Assembly: GCA_044356825.1 (NCBI GenBank)
Contig: JBIKVM010000032.1
Location: 1-19,906 of the forward strand
DNA: 19,906 nucleotides
Source of the DNA: JAUREX01 sp044356825
Lineage (GTDB): Bacteria; Pseudomonadota; Alphaproteobacteria; Rhodobacterales; Rhodobacteraceae
Reading direction: 5' to 3'
A program made the position numbers and the translations under genes. Numbering within the stretch: the first letter of the stretch is position 1; each line of letters begins with the position of its first letter. Shown piece after piece: positions 1 to 7,078 of this stretch. The notes beneath the pieces were generated by a model that saw only the letters and a program-made list of their open reading frames with translations, was not told the origin of the DNA and did no database searches.

Positions 1-303
1 GCGATCGCGCCCGCGGGGCAGCGGAACCACCCGCGCATCCCGTGGCGGCGTAGGGCGCGCGGCCCCGCCGCCGCACGCGCAGCGCCCGCATCCCGCACGC
101 CGCCAGGGGCCCCGATCCAAACCCCGCCCCGCTTCCACCCCCCGCGCAGCCCATCCCCACGGCGCCGCGCGAGGCCGCAGCGCACAAACCCGATGGGCCG
201 CCACATCACCCGGGTCCCGCGCGGCGCAGTCCGCACCTCCCGGCCCCAGCAGGTCATCCCCGCGCCACCCGGGCTCACCCCCCCAGCGCGGCAGCGTCCG
301 CGC
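1..303. other. Stretch without a supportable gene, left edge
   Basis: Together with 339-489 this makes almost 490 bases left of comF with no credible coding sequence. Open frames cross it on both strands, but their translations are strings of Arg, Gly, Pro, Ala and Trp, as expected from random GC-rich DNA, and they match no family I know. The + strand is markedly C-rich. I see no tRNA, promoter or repeat here other than the inverted repeat at 304-338. A short unrecognised gene cannot be excluded. Confidence 0.5.
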
Positions 304-338
304 GGCGCCGGCCACCCTTCGATGGGGTGGCCGGCGCC
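304..338. terminator. Perfect 14-bp inverted repeat, possible terminator downstream of comF
   Basis: The left arm GGCGCCGGCCACCC (304-317) and its exact reverse complement (325-338) flank a 7-base loop (318-324). The stem is nearly all G-C and would be very stable on either strand. On the + strand it is followed only by TT and on the minus strand by no T-run, so it is a non-canonical terminator at best. It lies about 150 bases beyond the comF stop, so it could end that transcript or protect its 3' end. A second, weaker 6-bp hairpin follows at 343-360. Confidence 0.5.
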
Positions 339-489
339 TTCCCCGGAGCACCCTCTCCGGAATGCGCCGCCCCTCCGACACCCCTCGCAAAGCACGATCG
401 CACCCGGCACGGCATCGTCGCCGCCCGCATCGCCTCAGCCTCCCGCGCAGCCAATCCCCCTGGCACGGCGCGTTCCACGGGACGCCCCC

Positions 490-1209
490 TCAGCCCGCCT
501 TCGTCACCCGCGCGAGCGTCAGCACCGACACCTCCGCCGCCCCGGCCGCGAGGCAGGCATCCGCCGCGGCGGCAAGCGTGGCGCCCGACGTCATCACGTC
601 ATCGACCAGCAGCACATGCCGGCCCGCCGCGCGCGCGCCCCGGCGCGGGTGGGGAGCAAAGGCGCCCGCGACATTGGCGAACCGCCCCTCGCGCCCACGC
701 CCGTCCTGCGTGCCGCGTGCGTGCCGGCGCACGAGCAGGTCGGGGCAATGGGCGCATCCCGTCGCGAGGGCCAGCGCGCGCGCCAGCACCGCCGCGTGGT
801 TCTGCCGCTTGCGGATCAGGCGCAGCCAGTGCATCGGCACTGGCGCGATCAGCATCCCGGGCTCCAGGATCGCGGCCGCCGCCCGCGCGAGCCACCCCCC
901 CGCCGGCCGCGCGAGGTCGAGCCGGTCGGCGTGCTTGAGGGCGAGCACCAGGTCGCGCCCCTTGCCGTCATAGAGCATCACCGCCCGCCCGCGCGACCAG
1001 GGCCGCGCGATGCGCAGGCAGTCGTCGCAGCGCAGCACCTCGTCGCCCTCGCCGGGCAGGGGCACGCCGCACTGGTCGCAGACCTGCCCCGAGATGAAGG
1101 GCGTCGCGCGCCAGCAATCGGGGCAGAGCCCGAATTCCGCCCCCACCGCCGCATCGCAGGCGATGCATTGCGGCGGATAGATCAGCCGCAGCGCCGCTTG
1201 CAATCCCAT
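490..1209 (-). CDS. comF: ComF family phosphoribosyltransferase-like protein
   Basis: A 239-residue ComF-type protein, cytoplasmic. In naturally transformable bacteria ComF is needed for uptake or processing of single-stranded DNA; in most Proteobacteria its biochemical role is unproven. Visible features are an N-terminal double zinc-binding region with four CxxC pairs (Cys15/18, 29/32, 44/47, 61/64), then a type I phosphoribosyltransferase fold with the PRPP-binding loop VLLVDDVMTSGAT at about residues 199-211. Length is normal for the family. The start codon is only 24 bp from the divergent methyltransferase-fold gene, so its promoter must overlap that gene's 5' end or lie inside it. Family assignment is firm; function in competence is inferred. 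Confidence 0.9.
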   Translation of the reverse strand: MGLQAALRLIYPPQCIACDAAVGAEFGLCPDCWRATPFISGQVCDQCGVPLPGEGDEVLRCDDCLRIARPWSRGRAVMLYDGKGRDLVLALKHADRLDLARPAGGWLARAAAAILEPGMLIAPVPMHWLRLIRKRQNHAAVLARALALATGCAHCPDLLVRRHARGTQDGRGREGRFANVAGAFAPHPRRGARAAGRHVLLVDDVMTSGATLAAAADACLAAGAAEVSVLTLARVTKAG

Positions 1210-1233
1210 CCCGACCCCTTAGGTTTCAGCCCC

Positions 1234-2064
1234 ATGTCGCCCCCTCGCCTCACCGATCCGCGCGCGCTCGCGCTCTACCGCGCCCGGGCCGCGGCGCGGC
1301 CCGATGCGCTCTATCTTCATCGCCTCGCGGCGGATGAGGTGACAGAAAGGCTCGGAGCGGTTAACAGGACGTTTACGCGCCCCGCCATCGTCACGCCCTT
1401 CGCCGCGGCGTGGCAGGGGCGGCTGCCCGAGGCGCGGATCGTGGCGGATGCGGAGGTGCTCGATCTTACCCCCGGGGCGCATGATCTGGTGATCCATGCC
1501 CTCGCGCTCCATTGGGCGGAGGATCCGGTGGGGCAGGTGGTGCAGTGCCGGCGCGCGCTTTCGCCCGACGGGCTCTTTCTTGGCATCACCTTCGGCGGGC
1601 GGACGCTCGGGGCGCTGCGGGCGGCCCTTGCCACGGCCGAGGCCGAGGTCACGGGCGGGCTGTCGCCCCGGGTGCTGCCGATGGCCGACATCCGCGATCT
1701 GGGCGCGGTGCTGCAGCGGGCGGGGCTCGCGCTGCCGGTGGCGGACGCCTTCGTGCAGGAGGTGCGGCACGCCGATGCGCTCGCGCTCATGCGCGATCTG
1801 CGCGCGATGGGCGAGGGCAACGCGCTTGCCGGCCGGCACCGGCGCATCCCGCCGCGCGCGCTCTTTGCCCGCGCGGCCGCCCTCTATGCCGCGGCGCACA
1901 GCGATGGGGCGGGGGTCGTCACGCCCTTCGAGTTCGTCGTGCTCACGGGCTGGGCCCCGCATGAGAGCCAGCAAAAGCCCCTGCGGCCCGGGTCGGCGGC
2001 GGCGCGGCTCGCCGATGCGCTGGGCAGCACCGAGCACGGCCTGCCCGACCCCGCCGCACCTTGA
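1234..2064 (+). CDS. Class I SAM methyltransferase-fold protein (BioC/NDUFAF5-like)
   Basis: A 276-residue protein resembling the BioC/NDUFAF5 group of class I methyltransferase-fold proteins. NDUFAF5 acts on a complex I subunit, and BioC methylates malonyl-ACP. The middle segment reads like the post-motif-I part of such enzymes (HDLVIHALALHWAEDPVGQ, then a block around SPDGLFLG). The usual glycine-rich SAM motif I (ExGxGxG) is not visible where it should be, about residues 45-70, so catalysis is doubtful. The open frame extends upstream to 193, but that part is not protein-like; ATG 1234 just past the divergent comF start is the sensible start. The gene ends at the -35 element of the putative ffh promoter. 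Substrate unknown. Confidence 0.75.
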   Translation: MSPPRLTDPRALALYRARAAARPDALYLHRLAADEVTERLGAVNRTFTRPAIVTPFAAAWQGRLPEARIVADAEVLDLTPGAHDLVIHALALHWAEDPVGQVVQCRRALSPDGLFLGITFGGRTLGALRAALATAEAEVTGGLSPRVLPMADIRDLGAVLQRAGLALPVADAFVQEVRHADALALMRDLRAMGEGNALAGRHRRIPPRALFARAAALYAAAHSDGAGVVTPFEFVVLTGWAPHESQQKPLRPGSAAARLADALGSTEHGLPDPAAP

Positions 2065-2090
2065 CATCGAGGGCCCGCGCGCGCTAGACG
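2061..2090 (+). promoter_or_regulatory. Putative sigma70-type promoter for the ffh–rpmE operon
   Basis: TTGACA at 2061-2066 is a perfect -35 hexamer. It is followed after 17 bases by CTAGAC (2084-2089), a form typical of alphaproteobacterial -10 elements. The -35 overlaps the stop codon of the preceding gene. It would give a leader of roughly 130 bases before ffh. The call rests on motif match and position only. Confidence 0.5.
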
Positions 2091-2101
2091 CCGCCATCCA
2101 T

Positions 2102-2175
2102 CCGGAAAGCGTCCGCGCCTTCCGGTCCTCTCTGGGAGAGGATCGCCACCCGTCAGCGAGTTTCGCCCGCGGGTG
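2102..2175 (+). promoter_or_regulatory. Structured leader of ffh: three consecutive small hairpins
   Basis: Three inverted repeats sit one after another between the putative promoter and the ffh start: CCGGAA/TTCCGG (2102-2107 with 2120-2125), TCCTCTC/GAGAGGA with a 3-base loop (2126-2132 with 2136-2142), and CACCCG/CGGGTG (2147-2152 with 2170-2175). None has a T-tail, so this is not an obvious attenuator. Short stems arise easily in GC-rich DNA, but the tight tandem layout in an untranslated leader is suggestive of a cis-acting RNA. No known riboswitch is recognised. Confidence 0.35.
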
Positions 2176-2226
2176 CGTTGGGCGTTTGGGGAACCCGTTC
2201 CGGCGGGCAGCGACAGGAGGCCGGGC

Positions 2227-3783
2227 ATGTTCGAATCGCTTTCCGAACGCCTCTCGGGCGTTCTGGGCCGGCTCAACCGGCAGGGGGCGCTCAGCCCCGC
2301 CGATGTCGCGACCGCGCTGCGCGAGGTGCGCGTCGCGCTCCTTGAGGCCGACGTCTCGCTGCCCGTCGCGCGCGACTTCATCGCCCGCGTGCAGGAAAAG
2401 GCCACGGGCCAGGCCGTCACCAAATCCGTGAGCCCCGGCCAGCAGGTCGTGAAGATCGTCCATGACGAGCTTGTGCGCGTGCTGGCGGGCGAGGGTGCGG
2501 CCCCCGCGCTCAAGATCGACAATCCGCCCGCGCCGGTCCTGATGGTGGGCCTGCAGGGCTCGGGCAAGACGACGACCACCGCCAAGCTCGCCCGCCGGCT
2601 GACCGAGCGCGAGGGCAAGCGCGTGCTGATGGCCTCGCTCGACACCAACCGCCCCGCGGCGATGGAGCAGCTCGCGATCCTCGGCGCGCAGATCGGCGTC
2701 GACACGCTGCCGATCGTCAAGGGCGAAAGCGCGGTGCAGATCGCGCGGCGCGCCCGCACGCAGGCCGCCCTCGGCGGCTATGACGTCTATCTGCTCGACA
2801 CCGCCGGCCGGCTCCATGTCGACGAGGCGCTGATGGCCGAGGTCGCGGCCGTGCGCGAGGTGGCCGACCCGCGCGAGATCCTGCTCGTGGTCGATGGGCT
2901 GACCGGGCAGGACGCCGTCAACGTCGCGACCGAATTCGACCGCCGGCTCGGTATCACGGGCGTGATCCTGACCCGGATGGACGGCGACGGGCGGGGGGGG
3001 GCTGCGCTCTCGATGCGGGCCGTCACCGGCAAGCCCATCCGCTTTGTCGGCATGGGCGAGAAGACCGACGCGCTCGAGGCCTTCGAGGCCGAGCGCGTGG
3101 CGGGCCGCATCCTCGGGATGGGCGACATCGTGGCGCTGGTCGAGCGCGCGCAGGAGACGATCGAGCGCGACCAGGCCGAGCGGATGCTCAAGCGTTTCCA
3201 GAAGGGTCAGTTCAACATGAACGACCTTCGGATGCAGCTTGACCAGATGCTGAAGATGGGCGGCATGCAGGGCGTCATGGGCATGCTGCCCGGCATGGGC
3301 AAGGCCGCCAAGGCCGCCGAGGCGGCGGGCTTCGACGACCGGATGCTGCGCCGCCAGATCGCCCTCATCCAGTCGATGACGAAGAAGGAACGCGCCAACC
3401 CCGACCTGTTGCAGGCAAGCCGCAAGAAGCGGATCGCGGCGGGGGCGGGGCTCGATGTCGCGGAACTGAACCGGCTGCTCAAGATGCACCGGCAGATGGC
3501 CGACATGATGAAGAAGATGGGCAAGGGCGGGATGCTCAAGGCCGCGGTGCAGCAGATGTTCGGCAAGGGGGCCGCGCCCGACGCGGCCGACCCCGCGGCC
3601 CTTCAGGCGGCGGCGAAGTCGCTCGGCGCCAAGCTGCCGCCCGGTGCCCTGCCCGGTGGTCTGCCCGGCGGCTTTCCCGGCGCGGCGGGCGGGGGCGGGC
3701 TTCCCGGCGGCCTTTCGGGCCTCGGCCGCAGCCTCGGCCTGCCCTCGGGCCTCTCGGGCCTCGGGATGGGCAAGAAGAAATGA
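2227..3783 (+). CDS. ffh: Signal recognition particle protein Ffh
   Basis: Ffh is the SRP GTPase. With 4.5S RNA it binds signal sequences on nascent chains and delivers ribosomes to FtsY at the membrane. The 518-residue protein has an N-terminal helical N domain, then the G domain with P-loop GLQGSGKT (108-115), DTAGR (191-195) and TRMDGD (249-254), and a methionine-rich M domain with many Met pairs. The tail beyond about residue 455 is Gly/Pro/Leu-rich and ends in KKK, longer than in E. coli (453 aa). ATG 2227 is chosen because AGGAGG lies 8 bases upstream and the sequence begins like other Ffh proteins; an in-frame ATG at 2173 lacks this. It is the first gene of the operon. A run of nine G (2993-3001) lies in the G domain. 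Confidence 0.97.
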   Translation: MFESLSERLSGVLGRLNRQGALSPADVATALREVRVALLEADVSLPVARDFIARVQEKATGQAVTKSVSPGQQVVKIVHDELVRVLAGEGAAPALKIDNPPAPVLMVGLQGSGKTTTTAKLARRLTEREGKRVLMASLDTNRPAAMEQLAILGAQIGVDTLPIVKGESAVQIARRARTQAALGGYDVYLLDTAGRLHVDEALMAEVAAVREVADPREILLVVDGLTGQDAVNVATEFDRRLGITGVILTRMDGDGRGGAALSMRAVTGKPIRFVGMGEKTDALEAFEAERVAGRILGMGDIVALVERAQETIERDQAERMLKRFQKGQFNMNDLRMQLDQMLKMGGMQGVMGMLPGMGKAAKAAEAAGFDDRMLRRQIALIQSMTKKERANPDLLQASRKKRIAAGAGLDVAELNRLLKMHRQMADMMKKMGKGGMLKAAVQQMFGKGAAPDAADPAALQAAAKSLGAKLPPGALPGGLPGGFPGAAGGGGLPGGLSGLGRSLGLPSGLSGLGMGKKK

Positions 3784-4322
3784 CGATCCCGACCCTCCTG
3801 ACCCCGCGCCTTGTGCTGCGTGCCCCGCGGCTTGCCGATTTCGACGTCTGGGCGGCGTATTACGGCTCGCCCCGCGCGGTGCACGAGGGCGGACCGTTCG
3901 ACCGGGTCGAGGCATGGAAGCTCTTTGCCGCCGATGTCGGCCTGTGGCAGCTGCGCGGCTACGGCGCCTTCGGTGTCGATGACGGCGCGAGCGGGCGGCA
4001 CCTGGGCGAGGTCGGCATCTATCAGCGCGCGGACTATCCCGGCCCCGAGCTGGGCTGGATGGTCGTGCCCGAGGCGGAGGGCCGCGGCATCGCGACCGAG
4101 GCCGCCCGCGCCGTCCTGCACTGGATCCGCGAGACCTTCGCCTGGCGGTTCGTGACCTCGATCATTTCGCCGGGCAACGACCGCTCCATCGCGCTCGGCC
4201 TGCGGCTCGGCGGCGTCCTCGATGCGACGCTGCCCGGTATCGACCCGGGCGATGTGGTCATCCGCCACGATCTCCGCCCCGGCGGGGCGGCCCCGGACTT
4301 CGCGCGAGGCGCCCATGTCTGA
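3780..4322 (+). CDS. GNAT family N-acetyltransferase (RimJ/RimL-like)
   Basis: A 180-residue acetyl-CoA-dependent acyltransferase of the GNAT fold, close in style to RimJ/RimL-type enzymes that acetylate protein N-termini or small molecules. It opens with the typical LxTPRLVLRAP strand, and the acetyl-CoA pyrophosphate loop is EGRGIA at 100-105 inside motif A. The start overlaps the ffh stop as ATGA, so translation is probably coupled. The 3' end overlaps the chorismate mutase start by 8 bases. Its place among translation genes makes a ribosomal or nascent-protein substrate plausible, but the sequence does not show the substrate. Confidence 0.88.
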   Translation: MTIPTLLTPRLVLRAPRLADFDVWAAYYGSPRAVHEGGPFDRVEAWKLFAADVGLWQLRGYGAFGVDDGASGRHLGEVGIYQRADYPGPELGWMVVPEAEGRGIATEAARAVLHWIRETFAWRFVTSIISPGNDRSIALGLRLGGVLDATLPGIDPGDVVIRHDLRPGGAAPDFARGAHV

Positions 4323-4611
4323 CGATACCACCCGCGCCGCGGCGCTTCTGGCAGAGCATCGCGCCGCGATCGACCGGCTCGATGCGATCCTCGTCTATAC
4401 GCTCGCCGAGCGGTTCAAGCGCACGCAGGCGGTCGGGCGGCTCAAGGCCGAGCATGCGCTGCCGCCCTCGGACCCAACGCGCGAGGCCGCGCAGATCGCG
4501 CGGCTCGAGCGGCTCGCGGCCGAGGCCGACCTCGACCCCGCCTTTGCCCGCGAATTTCTCGGCTTCATCATCCGCGAAGTCATCCGTCACCACGAGAAGA
4601 TGCAGAACTGA
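4315..4611 (+). CDS. Chorismate mutase, AroQ class
   Basis: A 98-residue stand-alone AroQ-type chorismate mutase, converting chorismate to prephenate for phenylalanine and tyrosine synthesis in the cytoplasm. The first helix has the hallmark RxxIDxLD around Arg16, and candidate active-site residues by family pattern are Arg16, Arg33, Lys44, Arg56 and Glu57. There is no fused dehydratase or dehydrogenase domain. The gene starts inside the end of the acetyltransferase gene (8-base overlap) and sits 35 bases before rpsP. An aromatic-amino-acid gene embedded in a translation operon is a recurrent Rhodobacteraceae arrangement. The symbol (pheA or aroQ) varies between genomes, so none is given. Confidence 0.9.
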   Translation: MSDDTTRAAALLAEHRAAIDRLDAILVYTLAERFKRTQAVGRLKAEHALPPSDPTREAAQIARLERLAAEADLDPAFAREFLGFIIREVIRHHEKMQN

Positions 4612-4625
4612 CAGGCACGCGCCTG
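4612..4625 (+). promoter_or_regulatory. Small hairpin just upstream of rpsP
   Basis: CAGGC-ACGC-GCCTG forms a 5-bp stem with a 4-base loop directly after the chorismate mutase stop and 9 bases before the rpsP Shine-Dalgarno AAGGAG (4635-4640). It could be an RNA-processing or stability element. It is short, and a chance occurrence is possible. Confidence 0.3.
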
Positions 4626-4646
4626 CAACCAACCAAGGAGAACGAC

Positions 4647-5000
4647 ATGTCCGTGAAGATCCGGCTCGCCCGCGGCGGCACCAAGAAGCGGCCCCATTAC
4701 TCGATCGTCGTGGCCGACAGCCGCATGCCGCGCGATGGCCGCTTCCTCGAGAAGATCGGCACCTACGACCCCCTGCTGCCCAAGGACAACGAGAACCGCA
4801 TCCGCATGGATCTCGAGCGCATCCGCCACTGGCTCTCGCACGGGGCGGAGCCGACCGACCGCATCTCGCGCTTCCTCGAGGCGGCGGGCGTCGTGCCGGC
4901 CAAGGCGCGCTCGAACCCCAAGCGCGCGGTGCCGGGCAAGGCGATGGCCGAGCGTGCCGCCGCCAAGGCCAAGAAGGCCGCCGCCGCCGCGGCCGAATAA
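4647..5000 (+). CDS. rpsP: 30S ribosomal protein S16
   Basis: A 117-residue S16, a small-subunit protein needed for 30S assembly. The N-terminus MSVKIRLARGGTKKRP and the following block ending in RIGTYDP-like sequence (KIGTYDPLLP) are diagnostic. The C-terminal 30 or so residues are an Ala/Lys-rich extension, as often in alphaproteobacteria (E. coli S16 is 82 aa). A strong Shine-Dalgarno AAGGAG lies 6 bases before the ATG, consistent with high expression. rimM follows after 4 bases. Confidence 0.97.
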   Translation: MSVKIRLARGGTKKRPHYSIVVADSRMPRDGRFLEKIGTYDPLLPKDNENRIRMDLERIRHWLSHGAEPTDRISRFLEAAGVVPAKARSNPKRAVPGKAMAERAAAKAKKAAAAAAE

Positions 5001-5004
5001 GGCC

Positions 5005-5514
5005 ATGGCGGGCCCGCGGGTCTGCGTCGGCGCCATCGCGGGCGCCTTCGGCGTGCGGGGCGAGGTGCGGCTGAAGAGCTTCTGCGCCGACCCCGCCGCC
5101 ATCGCGACCTACGGCCCGCTCTGGACCGAGGACGGGGGCCGGTCCTTCACGATCAGCCTGACGGGGTCGGTGCCGCAGGGCTTCTCGGCCCGCCTGTCAG
5201 GCGTCGCGGGCCGCGAGGCCGCCGAGGCGCTGCGGGGCGTGCGGCTCTATGCCGACCGCGCGCGCCTGCCGGCGACGGGCGAGGACGAGTTCTATCATGC
5301 CGACCTCATCGGCCTGCCGGTGCAGGACACGGGCGGGGCGGTGCTGGGCCGGGTGCGGGCGGTGATGAACCACGGCGCCTCGGACATCCTCGAGGTCGAG
5401 GGGCCGGGGGGCGTGATCCTGCTGCCCTTCACGCATGCGGTGGTGCCGACGGTCGATCTCGGGCGGGGCGTCATCGTCGCCGACCCGCCGGCCGAGATCG
5501 AGGGCGGACCATGA
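5005..5514 (+). CDS. rimM: 16S rRNA processing / ribosome maturation factor RimM
   Basis: A 169-residue RimM, which binds S19 in the 30S head and assists maturation of the 16S rRNA 3' domain. The N-terminal RimM barrel begins with VCVGAIAGAFGVRGEVRLKS, and the C-terminal PRC-barrel starts near EDEFYHADLIGL. ATG 5005 is chosen because it lies 4 bases after the rpsP stop and gives the family's usual N-terminus; the frame stays open upstream only as a shadow of rpsP. Its stop overlaps the trmD start as ATGA. Confidence 0.96.
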   Translation: MAGPRVCVGAIAGAFGVRGEVRLKSFCADPAAIATYGPLWTEDGGRSFTISLTGSVPQGFSARLSGVAGREAAEALRGVRLYADRARLPATGEDEFYHADLIGLPVQDTGGAVLGRVRAVMNHGASDILEVEGPGGVILLPFTHAVVPTVDLGRGVIVADPPAEIEGGP

Positions 5515-6347
5515 CGGGCGAGGGCCCCGCGCGCTCGCACGGGCGGCTGACGATCTCGGCCTCGGCCAAGCCGCGCAGCCTGATGGACGAACCCCCGCGC
5601 GTGCGGGGGGCGTGGCGCGCCAAGATCATCACGCTTTTCCCCGAGGCGTTTCCCGGCACGCTCGGCCTGTCGCTGACGGGGCGGGCGCTCGAACTCGGGC
5701 TCTGGGCGATCGAGACGATCGACCTGCGCGGCTTCGGCGAGGGGCGCCACCGCAACGTCGACGACACGCCCGCGGGCGGCGGGGCGGGGATGGTGCTGCG
5801 GGCCGATGTGCTCGACCGCGCGCTGCTCGCGGCCGCCGAGGGCACGCCCCCCGACCGCGCGGCCTGGCCGGTGATCGCGCTCTCGCCCCGCGGGCGGCGG
5901 TTCGATCAGGCGGCGGCGCGACGGCTTGCGGGGTGCGCGGGCGTCACGCTCGTCCTTGGACGGTTCGAGGGGATCGACCAGCGCGTGCTCGACCATCACG
6001 CCATCGAGGAGCTGAGCCTCGGCGACTTCGTCCTGACCGGCGGCGAGATCGCGGCACAGGCCTTGATCGATGCCACCGTGCGGCTTATACCCCGCGTGCT
6101 CGGGAATCAGGCGTCGACCGAAGAGGAAAGCTTTTCAGCCGGCCTGCTGGAGTTTCCGCAGTATACGAAACCCGCCGTCTGGAACGGCCGCGCGATACCC
6201 GAGGTTCTTCTCTCGGGCCACCACGCGCGGATCGCTGACTGGCGGCGGGACATGGCCGAAAGGCTGACCAAGGAACGCAGACCTGATCTCTGGCGGGCTT
6301 ATCGCGCGGCGCGCGGTGGGGACCCGGTTGAAGACCGAGAGCTCTGA
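5511..6347 (+). CDS. trmD: tRNA (guanine-N1)-methyltransferase TrmD
   Basis: A 278-residue TrmD, the SPOUT-class enzyme that makes m1G37 in tRNAs and so prevents +1 frameshifting. The core begins near residue 36 (AKIITLFPEAFPG) and includes RNVDDTPAGGGAGMV, the knot segment LVLGRFEGIDQRVLD, and LSLGDFVLTGGE. About 35 extra N-terminal residues precede the core; I recall similar extensions in other Rhodobacteraceae TrmDs. The ATGA overlap with rimM supports the start and translational coupling. The gene is 48 bases from rplS. Confidence 0.97.
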   Translation: MTGEGPARSHGRLTISASAKPRSLMDEPPRVRGAWRAKIITLFPEAFPGTLGLSLTGRALELGLWAIETIDLRGFGEGRHRNVDDTPAGGGAGMVLRADVLDRALLAAAEGTPPDRAAWPVIALSPRGRRFDQAAARRLAGCAGVTLVLGRFEGIDQRVLDHHAIEELSLGDFVLTGGEIAAQALIDATVRLIPRVLGNQASTEEESFSAGLLEFPQYTKPAVWNGRAIPEVLLSGHHARIADWRRDMAERLTKERRPDLWRAYRAARGGDPVEDREL

Positions 6348-6360
6348 GGCGGCACACACT

Positions 6361-6376
6361 CTGCGGCATACCGCAG
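6361..6376 (+). promoter_or_regulatory. Small hairpin just upstream of rplS
   Basis: CTGCGG-CATA-CCGCAG is a perfect 6-bp stem with a 4-base loop, ending 4 bases before the rplS Shine-Dalgarno AAGGAG (6381-6386). Its place matches that of the hairpin before rpsP, the other ribosomal gene of the operon that has its own intergenic leader. A processing, stability or autoregulatory element is possible. Confidence 0.35.
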
Positions 6377-6395
6377 GCATCAAGGAGAGACCGCG

Positions 6396-6779
6396 ATGAA
6401 CCTGATCGCGCAGATCGAGGCTGAGCAGATCGCCGCCCTCGGCAAGAAGATCCCCGACTTCAAGGCCGGCGACACCGTGCGCGTCGGCTACAAGGTCACC
6501 GAAGGCACGCGCTCGCGCGTGCAGAACTACGAAGGCGTCTGCATCGGGCGCAGCGGCGGCATGACGCTTGCCGCCTCGTTCACGGTGCGCAAGATCTCCT
6601 TCGGCGAAGGGGTGGAGCGGTGCTTCCCCCTCTACTCGACGAACATCGACTCGATCGAGGTCGTCCGCCGCGGCCGTGTCCGCCGCGCCAAGCTCTACTA
6701 CCTGCGCTCGCGTCGCGGCAAATCGGCCCGCATCGCCGAGGTCGCGACCACGAAATCCGCCGACGGCGCCAAGGGCTGA
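6396..6779 (+). CDS. rplS: 50S ribosomal protein L19
   Basis: A 127-residue L19, located at the 30S/50S interface. Diagnostic segments are the start MNLIAQIEAEQ, then PDFKAGDTVRVGYKV, RVQNYEGVCIGR, and SFGEGVERCFPLYS near residues 68-81. The last 15 residues form a short extension. A good Shine-Dalgarno AAGGAG lies 9 bases before the ATG. It follows trmD in the classical rpsP-rimM-trmD-rplS order and precedes rpmE by 11 bases. Confidence 0.97.
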   Translation: MNLIAQIEAEQIAALGKKIPDFKAGDTVRVGYKVTEGTRSRVQNYEGVCIGRSGGMTLAASFTVRKISFGEGVERCFPLYSTNIDSIEVVRRGRVRRAKLYYLRSRRGKSARIAEVATTKSADGAKG

Positions 6780-6790
6780 GGGTTCGAGAG

Positions 6791-7012
6791 ATGAAAAAGG
6801 GCATTCACCCCGAATATCACATGATCACCGTCAGGATGACGGACGGATCGACCTTCCAGACCCGCTCGACCTGGGGCAAGGCGGGCGACCAGATGTCGCT
6901 CGAGATCGACCCGCTGGCGCATCCCGCCTGGACGGGCGGTTCGGCCAAGCTGATGGACACGGGCGGGCGCGTCTCGAAGTTCAAGAACAAGTACGCGGGC
7001 CTCGGCTTCTGA
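6791..7012 (+). CDS. rpmE: 50S ribosomal protein L31, cysteine-free type
   Basis: A 73-residue L31 starting MKKGIHPEYHMITV, with the family's FQTRSTWG block. It contains no cysteine, so the zinc-binding CxxC of classical (C+) L31 is absent and the protein should be zinc-independent. The ATG is 11 bases after the rplS stop; the open frame continues upstream only as an overlap with rplS. It is the last gene of the operon, and the intrinsic terminator at 7039 follows. Confidence 0.95.
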   Translation: MKKGIHPEYHMITVRMTDGSTFQTRSTWGKAGDQMSLEIDPLAHPAWTGGSAKLMDTGGRVSKFKNKYAGLGF

Positions 7013-7038
7013 TCGAAGCCCCGCGCGTGGCATGGATG

Positions 7039-7067
7039 ACGGCGCGCCCGGCGGGGCGCGCCGTTTT
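7039..7067 (+). terminator. Rho-independent terminator after rpmE
   Basis: The 11-bp perfect stem ACGGCGCGCCC (7039-7049) pairs with GGGCGCGCCGT (7054-7064) around a 4-base loop and runs straight into TTTT (7064-7067). It lies 26 bases after the rpmE stop and ends the ffh operon. The EamA gene ends 12 bases beyond on the opposite strand, so the hairpin may also serve that transcript, although that side lacks a T-run. Confidence 0.85.
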
Positions 7068-7078
7068 CCGTTGCGGGC

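Noticed and set aside
193..1233. Large N-terminal extension of the methyltransferase reading frame
   Set aside because: It overlaps comF antisense, is Pro/Arg-rich and lacks any family similarity; ATG 1234 gives the normal protein.
1219..3915. 898-codon open frame on the minus strand across the methyltransferase gene and ffh
   Set aside because: It is antisense to two clear genes; the His/Arg/Gly-rich composition is typical of a GC-rich shadow frame.
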